Shown here piece after piece: positions 32,571 to 40,038 of a stretch of DNA of 52,949 bases. A program made the translations under genes and the position numbers. The stretch comes from Chthonomonadaceae bacterium (lineage in GTDB: Bacteria > Armatimonadota > Chthonomonadetes > Chthonomonadales > Chthonomonadaceae). Each line of letters opens with the position of its first letter. Positions within the stretch are counted from its first letter, which is position 1. The notes under the pieces were generated by a model. It was not told the origin of the DNA and searched no databases. It worked only from the letters and a program-made list of their open reading frames with translations. The stretch covers positions 22,032 through 74,980 of the forward strand of contig DAIDKH010000007.1 in assembly GCA_027450145.1 (NCBI GenBank), read 5' to 3'.

Positions 32571-33671
32571 ATGAACGACGACAAGGATAGCAGCACGGGT
32601 ACCAGTAATGATGAGCAGACGCCGATACCTAACTCTACCGCATTAGCGGTCGCAGTGCAGAATCTGCTGAAGGTTCTCACGCTATCAACGTCTATTGCAG
32701 TAGTGATCCTGGGCAGTCTTTTGTTGTTTGAGACTATTCAAAAGCGAAAACTGCAAATTCAAAACGATCCACAGGTCGCAGCGGCATGGTTGGCTGGTGT
32801 TAGGTATGGAACCGATTGCAGCCTTGCGCCTCATCACGGACTTGTATCGTTAATGAAGCGCATTGGTCTCCGGTTACCGGAAGCTCAGCATGAGCTTTTG
32901 AGCCGCTTTAAGGGCGCAAACGGCAGCCTGGAGGTATGGCTGGGTTATGTCAGCCATGTAGCTCATCAACCTCAACTAGTGTGTGAGCCCGTGGGAACAA
33001 CTGCCTTTTATGACAATTTAGGGCAGAGCTATCGTGGGTTTCTAGACCTGCAACCCGGGTTCGTTGGCATATTTCTCCCCGGTTACGACCACGCAGCCAA
33101 AACCATCACCTGCGTGGTGCACTTTGTCCCTTCCAACAGTGAATCGGCACAGGCCTCTAAGCCTATGCGGTTTGTCATTCATTTGCCAAAAGTGCAACGA
33201 ATGCTGTCGACCTCAGCCTCTACTGGTTACTCCACGGTTTCTTCGGCGCACGGTATTACGGTTAAAATATCGCATGTGCGTCTTAGTCAGGCACTAAACG
33301 GTAATTATCGCCACGGTCAACGAGAACTAATATTTCATCTTCACATTAATGGCGGCGTGGTGTGGGCGAGAAACATGAACATGGCGGAGATGGAAAACGA
33401 CACATCCATACCTGCACATCAATCGGTAAGCATTTACGATCCGTATGGCATGCAGCTCGTACTTCCTCACACCTTTATATCGCGTATGCGGTCCTTTCTA
33501 ACCGGTGCGCCATTCACAGTAAATCACGCCTCTGTGTGGGTTGCTCCGGTCAGCGGGGCAGGCGAGTCCACGAATGTAGTTAAAATCGTATTGCCGGTTA
33601 AAGTAAACCATTCTGCAAATGTCGTTAATTTTCAAATGCTCGTACGTGTTAAACAGGATCTAATTGTTTAG
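32571..33671 (+). CDS. Unknown single-pass membrane protein, last gene of lysA operon
   Basis: A 366-residue protein of no family I recognise. A polar, low-complexity N-terminus (about 30 residues) precedes a single transmembrane helix (STSIAVVILGSLLLF, about 38-55). The remaining 300 residues look extracytoplasmic and beta-rich, with a few cysteines (GTDCSLAP, QLVCEPVG, TITCVVHF). It begins seven bases after the trpS stop, with AGGAG overlapping that stop, so it is in the operon. Where many genomes have scpA after trpS, this one has this protein instead. Its stop overlaps the stop of the opposing kinase gene by two bases. Confidence 0.75.
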   Translation: MNDDKDSSTGTSNDEQTPIPNSTALAVAVQNLLKVLTLSTSIAVVILGSLLLFETIQKRKLQIQNDPQVAAAWLAGVRYGTDCSLAPHHGLVSLMKRIGLRLPEAQHELLSRFKGANGSLEVWLGYVSHVAHQPQLVCEPVGTTAFYDNLGQSYRGFLDLQPGFVGIFLPGYDHAAKTITCVVHFVPSNSESAQASKPMRFVIHLPKVQRMLSTSASTGYSTVSSAHGITVKISHVRLSQALNGNYRHGQRELIFHLHINGGVVWARNMNMAEMENDTSIPAHQSVSIYDPYGMQLVLPHTFISRMRSFLTGAPFTVNHASVWVAPVSGAGESTNVVKIVLPVKVNHSANVVNFQMLVRVKQDLIV

Positions 33672-33681
33672 CGGGCTAAAC
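33666..33681. terminator. Short hairpin carrying both convergent stop codons
   Basis: GTTTAG (33666-33671) pairs with CTAAAC (33676-33681) around a CGGG loop. The plus-strand TAG (33669-33671) and the minus-strand TAA (33668-33670) both lie in the left arm. No T-run follows on either side, so termination strength is doubtful. Confidence 0.4.
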
Positions 33682-35629
33682 GGCCGACAATACCTGCTGC
33701 TGTGAGATTAAGTTTCGCCTGCTGCTGCTGCTTTGCAACAGCGTTTATGTCGGCAGCAAGATGCTCGCGTTTTGTACGAACTGCTGCTGCACAGGTTTCC
33801 AATCGTGGAGCCATGTTCTCAAGTTCGCGCACCAGCATACGCCTTCGTCGTATAAGTTCGTTGTCTATTGCGCGCTCCGCAGCAGGTGCAATGGACTCGA
33901 GCATTTCGCTGCGAAATCGGCGCTCCATTTGATCACGCCATGTGATGAAGCTTCTCGCGAACGCACTCGACAAACCAGGCAAGGCAGAAAGCTTTTCGGT
34001 CCGAACATCCGCCGCGCTCCAAATGCCAAACGATTCCATCTCAACGTATCTGCTCGCGCCGGCACCAACAAGTGGTACATCCCTTATTCTAAACCGAGAC
34101 ATAAAAACCTCTAGTGCCGCGCCGCGCACGGCCGCTGAATGCTCAGGCGACCTGTCTCTTGCAGAAATAGGGGAATCCTTATACCTTTGTGCAATGGACT
34201 CTGCTTCAGCAATCATATGTATACAGGCGGTCCCGTGCGTTTCTGCCTCCCATCGGCTCATCAATACCTGCAATTGACGCGTCGCAAGGTCGTAATCGCT
34301 TTTGTAGTCGTGGACGCGCGTTGCAAGAACCTTTAAGAGCATGACTGCTACCAATCCGGCTATGGGTACGCCAACTACTGCTCCAGAGGCCATATGTCCT
34401 TGAGCGAGCCGTGCGCCAATTAACCCTGTTATAACAGAAGTGGCGATTGCCGCATATGAAAACATGCCTAGTCTAGAAGCGCGGCCATCCGGCTTTAGGT
34501 CGTTGTCATCAACCTGCACCTCCACGGGCACCCGTTCCTCAGGCACGTCAATGCTGTAAATGCTTTGTAGAACCTCTTCGGGCTCCGGGGGTGGTGTAAT
34601 GGAGGGTCCGCTGTCGTGGTGTACCAGATAGCCACACTCGGCTTCGAGCGCGCACCACGGACATACAGAAAGATGACGCGGATATTGGTGGCCGGCATCC
34701 CACTTGCACTGAGCCAGTGAGTTTTCCATGGCTGTAAGCACCGAAATCCAATGTTCAGGCTTTGGACGACCGCCCCGCACGCCCGGTTCCGTAAATGCCT
34801 GTTCGAACAGACGTGCTAAACCGGCAGGCATAAACTCATGGGCCAACGTACCTGGTGGGGCAACCATTCCCTTCTTGAGCGCAGACGGACCGCATGTATA
34901 CCGATACTCCTTGATCGCGCGCTCCAGCGACATTGGACCCTCAGTACAGACGCCTGCATATGGATGACGCCCCAGGTGAATCATCTGAAAAAGCAGAACT
35001 GCCAATCCAAATAGGTCATGATTTGTGGTTCGAGAGACATTGTACAGATCTGCAAACTGAAGTTCCGGCGGCGTATGAGAGGAGACTCCTACCATACAGG
35101 CAAACATCTGACCGTCGGATTGCACCTCAAAGCTGTCGCAATCAACCAGTCTAACCGAGCCGTCTTGCTTAATGAGGATATTGCTTGGGTTTACGTCGCC
35201 AACAAGGTGTCCCTGCGCATGCAGCTTAGAGAAAGCTTCAACTATTTGCAGGCACACCCTAATGGTCATTCGGAAGGAAGAATCCTCAAATTTTGCAGTG
35301 CATTCCCGAGGGTTATAAAACGACCGTGCCGAGTAGCTGTCGGAAATCAGCTCCATTAGAAAACCGACCGGTCCCCGCCCATCTTGAAGGAACAGTAGGT
35401 GCTGGGGCCAGGCACACACGCTAAGGAGTTCCTGGGAAACTACGTGGGGCATTGCACGAAGTTTTGCCGCCGTAACAGGCATTGCTACCTGTCTATAGAC
35501 CTTGGCGGCCATATTGGGCTGATCCTCTACCAGGAAGATATCGCCCTCACCTCCGGAGGCAAACTTGTTATTTAATGTAACTGGCGTACTGTCTTCTAGA
35601 TAGAGTACTAGTGAACGTGATTCCTGCAT
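33668..35629 (-). CDS. Atypical protein kinase with Zn-ribbon, membrane segments and HhH (COG4248/YegI-like)
   Basis: A 653-residue protein built in series. A eukaryotic-like kinase domain (15-305) has a glycine loop FASGGEGDIFLV, Lys43 in AAKVY, the catalytic loop GHLVGDVNPSN (Asp145, Asn150) and a metal site DCDSF in place of DFG. A Zn-ribbon-like segment follows (Cys308, Cys323-x-x-Cys326). Two hydrophobic segments occur at about 387-408 and 415-436, then a coiled coil, a helix-hairpin-helix (KLSALPGLSSAFARSFITWR, about 547-566) and a final coiled coil. This order is that of the COG4248 kinase family. In many bacteria these kinases are encoded with a VWA protein and a PP2C phosphatase; neither is present here. 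It is probably membrane-anchored. Its substrate is unknown. Confidence 0.85.
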   Translation of the reverse strand: MQESRSLVLYLEDSTPVTLNNKFASGGEGDIFLVEDQPNMAAKVYRQVAMPVTAAKLRAMPHVVSQELLSVCAWPQHLLFLQDGRGPVGFLMELISDSYSARSFYNPRECTAKFEDSSFRMTIRVCLQIVEAFSKLHAQGHLVGDVNPSNILIKQDGSVRLVDCDSFEVQSDGQMFACMVGVSSHTPPELQFADLYNVSRTTNHDLFGLAVLLFQMIHLGRHPYAGVCTEGPMSLERAIKEYRYTCGPSALKKGMVAPPGTLAHEFMPAGLARLFEQAFTEPGVRGGRPKPEHWISVLTAMENSLAQCKWDAGHQYPRHLSVCPWCALEAECGYLVHHDSGPSITPPPEPEEVLQSIYSIDVPEERVPVEVQVDDNDLKPDGRASRLGMFSYAAIATSVITGLIGARLAQGHMASGAVVGVPIAGLVAVMLLKVLATRVHDYKSDYDLATRQLQVLMSRWEAETHGTACIHMIAEAESIAQRYKDSPISARDRSPEHSAAVRGAALEVFMSRFRIRDVPLVGAGASRYVEMESFGIWSAADVRTEKLSALPGLSSAFARSFITWRDQMERRFRSEMLESIAPAAERAIDNELIRRRRMLVRELENMAPRLETCAAAVRTKREHLAADINAVAKQQQQAKLNLTAAGIVGRLAR

Positions 35630-35946
35630 ACCGATATATGCCCTCGTTGGTTAACTATTATGGTAGCCCCTGGTTTATGCTACTTACCTTAACCAAAAGG
35701 GTGAACCTCGCAGAGATAATTGGCGTATCAACGTAATTTACGTAGAAATTGCTGCCCAAATAGCGGCTCAGTATATAGAATTTCAACTGTGGTGAAGGGA
35801 TAAGAATTGATACTTTTGCCCAGGCAGTCGCCAACAAGATAATCAGTGTACCACAGTAGTGCGTCTACCCTAAAAGCAATTATCGGCTGCAGCGGACCTT
35901 AAGGATCACTGCAGCCGATAAAGAGTTGAACTGACTGTTACGTGGC
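35630..35946. other. 317-base gap upstream of the kinase gene
   Basis: This gap holds the terminator of the operon to its right (35880-35921) and, to the left, the leader of the kinase gene. I see no gene. A CATAAT word about 30 bases before the kinase ATG may be a -10 box, but no matching -35 box is evident, and no good ribosome site precedes the kinase start. Confidence 0.5.
35880..35921 (-). terminator. Terminator of the ppaC operon
   Basis: TTATCGGCTGCAG (35880-35892) pairs perfectly, 13 bp, with 35909-35921 around a 16-base loop. On the minus strand it is followed by TTGCTTTTA. It lies 25 bases after the acidic small-protein gene. Confidence 0.8.
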
Positions 35947-36204
35947 CTACTCTTCGTCCTCGTCGTCATCGGTGTTGGGTTCAAGGTAGACGATAACGTG
36001 ATCGATAACCTCGTTTTCACCCACTGGCAGCGGGTATGCCACATCGACGACGTCCCATATCTGAGGCAGGTGCCGTGACTCCGCAAATTCCTGATTAAGC
36101 ATGATGGTTTCACCAACGTTAGGAACTACCTGGCTTTTCACCGTGCAAACGTGCGTAGGATCGTCGCTATCGGGCGCGAAGTGAATGAAATCGAGTTGAA
36201 GCAT
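35947..36204 (-). CDS. Small acidic hypothetical protein
   Basis: An 85-residue protein with a highly acidic C-terminal tail (NTDDDEDEE). The body has strand-like segments (LQLDFIHFA, CTVKSQVVPNVGETIML, VIDHVIVYLEP), with no signal peptide. The ATG at 36204 has AAGGAG seven bases upstream; a longer TTG-started frame is unlikely because it would read through that ribosome site. It is the last gene of a minus-strand operon, 27 bases after the barrel-like gene, and a strong terminator follows. An 85-residue acidic protein could be a small binding partner, but I know no family for it. Confidence 0.72.
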   Translation of the reverse strand: MLQLDFIHFAPDSDDPTHVCTVKSQVVPNVGETIMLNQEFAESRHLPQIWDVVDVAYPLPVGENEVIDHVIVYLEPNTDDDEDEE

Positions 36205-36219
36205 ACTATTCTCCTTAAA

Positions 36220-36239
36220 GGGGCTCAAATCTTAGCCCC
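36220..36239 (-). other. Intercistronic hairpin between barrel and acidic-protein genes
   Basis: GGGGCT (36220-36225) pairs with AGCCCC (36234-36239), loop 8 bases. It spans the stop codon of the upstream gene and abuts the ribosome site of the downstream one, so it could tune relative expression. Confidence 0.45.
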
Positions 36240-37467
36240 GTGAATAAAATCGATAAGTAACGAGTTGAACGTACTGGCCTGGCCCCGATCTGTCATGAAA
36301 CCATCGGGAATCTAGACTGGTATGCGGGCTTACAAGGGCCTCTGCCTGAATGTACCAGGGATGGGAATGGACGACACAAATTAACCCAGGGTCGCCCGTG
36401 CGGCCCCAGGTTTGAAGCCTGTGCTCATATTGATTGCGAGTGAATCCCTGAGCATCAATGGTTCGCACTCTAACCGCACGTATTTCGCCCACGAGCTTTG
36501 CACCCGCAGGCGCCGAGCGGTCCTCATTGAACCGGAAATGAAGAAGCGGTACCTGAGCGGTAAACCCATCTGGGTGGCGGGAATAGTCGATGGTATATCG
36601 CCCGAACACATTGGTAACACTACCCGGCTTAAATTGCACTGCAATGCCAGTAAAGTCTGGTTCGGTCTGTTTGTGCTCGTAGAGCACACCTACATTGAAT
36701 TCACCAATCTGCTTGCCCAAATAGAGGTCATAGCCAGGTTGACCGGCTCTTCCAAGGGGTTCATTGCGCACTGCTAGATCACCCAGCCGTGTTTCAAAGT
36801 GCCAGCTGTGCCATAGATCACTTCGATAGAAGGCGTACGCCGCCATCACAGTGGGCGTTAGCGAATCATGACCTGTAAATCCCGCCAATCTACCGGACCA
36901 GTGAAAGCCAAAGCCACTGTGAGTGGCAAGTTCCCCGTCGAGTACAACGCTTCTATAGTCCGTTTCAACTGGTGAATATTGATCGAGAGTCCCGGGAACG
37001 GGATCGAAGATTGCTATGGCATCAGGATACGGTACGTGCAAATAGCGAACGTGCCCAATTCGCAGGCTAATAGCCCCGTCTAACGTTTTACCGTGGTAAT
37101 TGTCGAATGCTTCCAGGTAAAACTCATCTGTTTGTAGGTTGAGTAGCTGCTTTCCCTCTTTGCGTCTGAAACCTAGTCTGGCTCGCAGGCCAGGCAAAAG
37201 ATCTACATTGGCGCTGAAGACAAAGTTGTCAAGTTGTAACAGATTAGACCAAGCCTTAACGCCAATCGACATATCGAATGTACCGCGGAACGGGCCCAGG
37301 TAGTCTGTATGCCAGCCGTATGGGGTGGGGTGAAGGAGAGGGGTTGTATTTACCTGCCCTTCCTGCGTGTTAGAACGTGGTATGGTCTGCTGCGCGTTGG
37401 CACCAACAACCAGTACCCCGAGCAGTGCCATGACGGCGAGAGAGCCAATTTTGGTGCTTACCGGCAT
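36232..37467 (-). CDS. Probable outer-membrane beta-barrel protein
   Basis: A 411-residue protein with a clear signal peptide (IGSLAVMALLGVLVVGANAQ). The mature chain has many amphipathic strands with aromatic ends, about 10 residues each (FDMSIGVKAW, FVFSANVDLL, RARLGFRRKE, GAISLRIGHVRYLHV, TPTVMAAYAFYRS, WHFETRLGDLAVR, YDLYLGKQIGEFNVGVLYEH), and it ends YVQLVTYRFYSRG. This pattern is that of porin-like barrels in diderms; I cannot name the family. It lies 85 bases after the ADP-ribosylglycohydrolase-like gene on the same strand and probably shares its transcript. A periplasmic beta-sandwich protein is an alternative. Confidence 0.68.
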   Translation of the reverse strand: MPVSTKIGSLAVMALLGVLVVGANAQQTIPRSNTQEGQVNTTPLLHPTPYGWHTDYLGPFRGTFDMSIGVKAWSNLLQLDNFVFSANVDLLPGLRARLGFRRKEGKQLLNLQTDEFYLEAFDNYHGKTLDGAISLRIGHVRYLHVPYPDAIAIFDPVPGTLDQYSPVETDYRSVVLDGELATHSGFGFHWSGRLAGFTGHDSLTPTVMAAYAFYRSDLWHSWHFETRLGDLAVRNEPLGRAGQPGYDLYLGKQIGEFNVGVLYEHKQTEPDFTGIAVQFKPGSVTNVFGRYTIDYSRHPDGFTAQVPLLHFRFNEDRSAPAGAKLVGEIRAVRVRTIDAQGFTRNQYEHRLQTWGRTGDPGLICVVHSHPWYIQAEALVSPHTSLDSRWFHDRSGPGQYVQLVTYRFYSRG

Positions 37468-37552
37468 GAATATCCCCTTGACATGGATTTGGGATGGGAG
37501 GTGAATTCGATGATTCGTATAGAATGCCGCCGATTGCAGTTTTTAAAGAGGG

Positions 37553-40027
37553 TTACCAGGAACAACTGGTGACCTCGGTAACCAGAGTGCCAGCCCGATC
37601 GGCCACAGTAAATGAGAACTCATACGGATTGTTTGATCTTACCCACTTGAACTGAACGGTACTATGTCCCTGGGGCACCTGTACGTCCATACTCCATGGC
37701 CCACCACAGGGCGTTGGTCTAAATGGTTTAGTGTCATTTCTTCGGAATATTGTAATTCCGTTCAACCAAACTTTTGTTCCCCCGCTGCAGCAGGCAGAAA
37801 ACCTCAACGGGGCGGCAACGGGGCTGTTAAGCCGTAGTTGGCCATACATCACCCCTGGCTGGCCTTTGAACAGTGGCTCTAGATTTGGGGACGGTCCTTG
37901 CGAGGCGAGTTTTTCCCAACCTATGACGCGATAACCTCGATCCTGATATGTATCTTGAAGCGAAAATCGTTGTTCTGGGGCGTAGTTTTGATCGAAACCG
38001 TTACCTTCCATATTCGCAAATAGCCCGACGACCCACCAACAGGTAGCACCGGGAATTAGGAAGCGGAAATCAACACCGGGAGCGTTTTCAGGGGTAACCG
38101 TTACGGTGATTGGGTTCACGCTGCTTACAACGTCCACACCCTCCGGCGCCGCGAGGGTGAAGGAAATTGTCGCCATGCCAGTGAATGCCGGGAGCCGTAA
38201 AGCAGTGCTATAGTCAGCAAATTCTGCCTTCCAGCCAGTGGGAACACTTACGCTGATCGCGCCTCGAACCTCCTTATCACGCTGGTTTGCAACTGTGCAC
38301 GTACAGCGGATAGTTGTGCCAGGTGCGATGGACTCGTCATCACCGGTGTCGAGCCGCACCACAAAACCGCCAGCGTAAAGCGTTGAGGACGTCGGTGATT
38401 CCACTAGCAGGGGCTTAACCAATGTGTTGTCAGCCCATCGAATGGCTGTCAACACCGAATTTGCGGGCGAGACATCGGCCGATTGCACCGCCGTCTGGGT
38501 TGTGGAGGCGGCTGGCGAATCGGAGGACGTCGTCGAGGGCTCGGCCAATTCGCCATCGACGTTGGCGGACGCAGCAGATTCCATGGACGCTATATTTTCA
38601 CTCACAGCTGCGGGACTTACATCGCCCACAACGTCAGCAGTCGCTGTACTGGGAATCGATTCTGCATTGTCGGTCGGTCTATCCACCGTAGTCGAAGCGT
38701 CATCCTCACCCTGTTGCCCATCCGATTGCATTGGAGAAGCCGATGCTGGCTGCACCTCTGCGGTCGCAACGGCCTCTGTCGCTTGCGCAGGATCTATGGG
38801 TTGCATATCCGCTGAACGAGATGCAGCAGCGTCGGTGGGTTCAGCCGCGTTCTGTAATGCTGGTTGATCTATTGCGTCCGCTGTCTGGGGCTGAGTTGCT
38901 GGGGTAGGAATGGCCTCTGTTGACGTATCCGCAGGCGGCAATGTGGGTACCGTCGGCGTACCCACAGGGGAATCTTCAATCTCCATAAAAGCAGCGCGCT
39001 GGAATTGAGGCGATATCGGTACATCACTAATGGAAGTAGCTGCATCAAAATGACTTAGAAAGTCCGGGCCAAGCCCAGTTATTCTATTCGCTATGTCGGA
39101 TAGTGAACCGGGAATCTCGAGATCCTTCAACCATGGACCTGGTATAAACGTATCACCGATGGGTGCTTTCCAGGCCGCGGGCAGACCATCTTCCTTTAGC
39201 CAAATACCGTAAATGGTACCGGTCATTCCCGCAACACAAGCGGCATCATAGCCGCAGTTTACCGCCGTACAAATACCGGTCCCAAAATCCAAACCGCCGT
39301 AGAATAGCGCCAGAGCCACAAAGCCCGCGTTCTGGGGCGCATCCGTGAAGTTAGGCGAGCCTACCTCCCGGAGTATCCTGTCACGGGCAGCACCAGGCGA
39401 TTCTGCGTTGTAGGCAGAAACGAGAACGGATTTTACCGCACGTGCCGTGCGGCACGTGCGCGGCATCATTGCAAGGCCGATGGTGAGGAGGGTACGGACG
39501 TCTGTTATGAAGAATGCTGCGCTGGTTATGGCCGCGAAGAACATGGCGGCCCAAATTCCCTCATCGCGGTGATCTATACTTGCGTCGCGGTAAGCGCACG
39601 CAGCTGCTTGCTGTGGTGCACCGGGTAGAAGCAACGCCCACAATTCGCTCCGCATTATGGCTCCGGTAGAGGAGCCAAACCAGTTCCCAAATGATCCAGA
39701 GATCGGCGGTGGCAGACCACGGCGAAGGTTGAGGCTGGCATAAGCGAATTCGTCGCGCGGCAGGAAAAAATGCTCAAGGTATGAAACACTTAGGTCTTCA
39801 CGCCGTACCCCCGGGCCCGCTTTGGTGATGGCCCGTAGAGTAACCATAGGCAGACCTAGAACTGGCGACGCCGCCGGTTGTGTGGGAACCGGGGAATAGA
39901 ACTTTATAAACCGAGGCAAGGTACTTCCCGTTACGGGAGCAGCGAGCGTGACGCCAATTGATTTACCGATGAGCGCACCCAGTACTTGTTGATGGTAATC
40001 TGCTGGGGCTATCGTGAGTGACGGCAT
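37553..40027 (-). CDS. ADP-ribosylglycohydrolase-fold protein with degenerate metal sites, disordered linker and NEW3-like domain
   Basis: An 824-residue protein in three parts. Residues 1-330 have the all-helical ADP-ribosylglycohydrolase (ARH/DraG) fold: LGALIGKSIGV, LSVSYLEHFF, SIDHRDEGIWAAMFFA, NAGFVALALFYGGLDFGTGICTAVNCGYDAACVAGMTGTIYG. The family's GDA(L)G motif is replaced by Gly21-Lys-Ser-Ile-Gly25, and the late D-T-D magnesium motif reads Asp261-Ala-Ala263, so catalysis is doubtful. Residues about 360-525 are a low-complexity Ala/Thr/Ser/Pro/Asp linker. Residues 540-824 are beta-sandwich: a NEW3-type domain (IRCTCTVANQRDKEVRGAIS) and a PA14-like tail (LRLNSPVAAPLRFSACCSGG). No signal peptide is visible despite extracellular-type domains. 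It starts 11 bases after the pyrophosphatase gene. Confidence 0.85.
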   Translation of the reverse strand: MPSLTIAPADYHQQVLGALIGKSIGVTLAAPVTGSTLPRFIKFYSPVPTQPAASPVLGLPMVTLRAITKAGPGVRREDLSVSYLEHFFLPRDEFAYASLNLRRGLPPPISGSFGNWFGSSTGAIMRSELWALLLPGAPQQAAACAYRDASIDHRDEGIWAAMFFAAITSAAFFITDVRTLLTIGLAMMPRTCRTARAVKSVLVSAYNAESPGAARDRILREVGSPNFTDAPQNAGFVALALFYGGLDFGTGICTAVNCGYDAACVAGMTGTIYGIWLKEDGLPAAWKAPIGDTFIPGPWLKDLEIPGSLSDIANRITGLGPDFLSHFDAATSISDVPISPQFQRAAFMEIEDSPVGTPTVPTLPPADTSTEAIPTPATQPQTADAIDQPALQNAAEPTDAAASRSADMQPIDPAQATEAVATAEVQPASASPMQSDGQQGEDDASTTVDRPTDNAESIPSTATADVVGDVSPAAVSENIASMESAASANVDGELAEPSTTSSDSPAASTTQTAVQSADVSPANSVLTAIRWADNTLVKPLLVESPTSSTLYAGGFVVRLDTGDDESIAPGTTIRCTCTVANQRDKEVRGAISVSVPTGWKAEFADYSTALRLPAFTGMATISFTLAAPEGVDVVSSVNPITVTVTPENAPGVDFRFLIPGATCWWVVGLFANMEGNGFDQNYAPEQRFSLQDTYQDRGYRVIGWEKLASQGPSPNLEPLFKGQPGVMYGQLRLNSPVAAPLRFSACCSGGTKVWLNGITIFRRNDTKPFRPTPCGGPWSMDVQVPQGHSTVQFKWVRSNNPYEFSFTVADRAGTLVTEVTSCSW
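39437..39460. repeat. 24-bp near-perfect palindrome inside the ARH-like gene
   Basis: CGCACGTGCCG (39437-39447) and its complement CGGCACGTGCG (39450-39460) flank a TG centre. It encodes part of a helix in the ARH-like domain (MMPRTCRTARAVKS), so it may be incidental, but a hairpin this strong within an mRNA is unusual. Confidence 0.5.
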
Positions 40028-40038
40028 CGTGATGCTCC

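Noticed and set aside
36412-36777. 121-residue open frame on plus strand
   Set aside because: It is wholly antisense to the barrel-like gene, whose signal peptide and strand pattern are convincing.
38424-38867. 147-residue Ala/Ser-rich frame on plus strand
   Set aside because: It is the reverse reading of the low-complexity linker of the ARH-like gene; its composition is a by-product.
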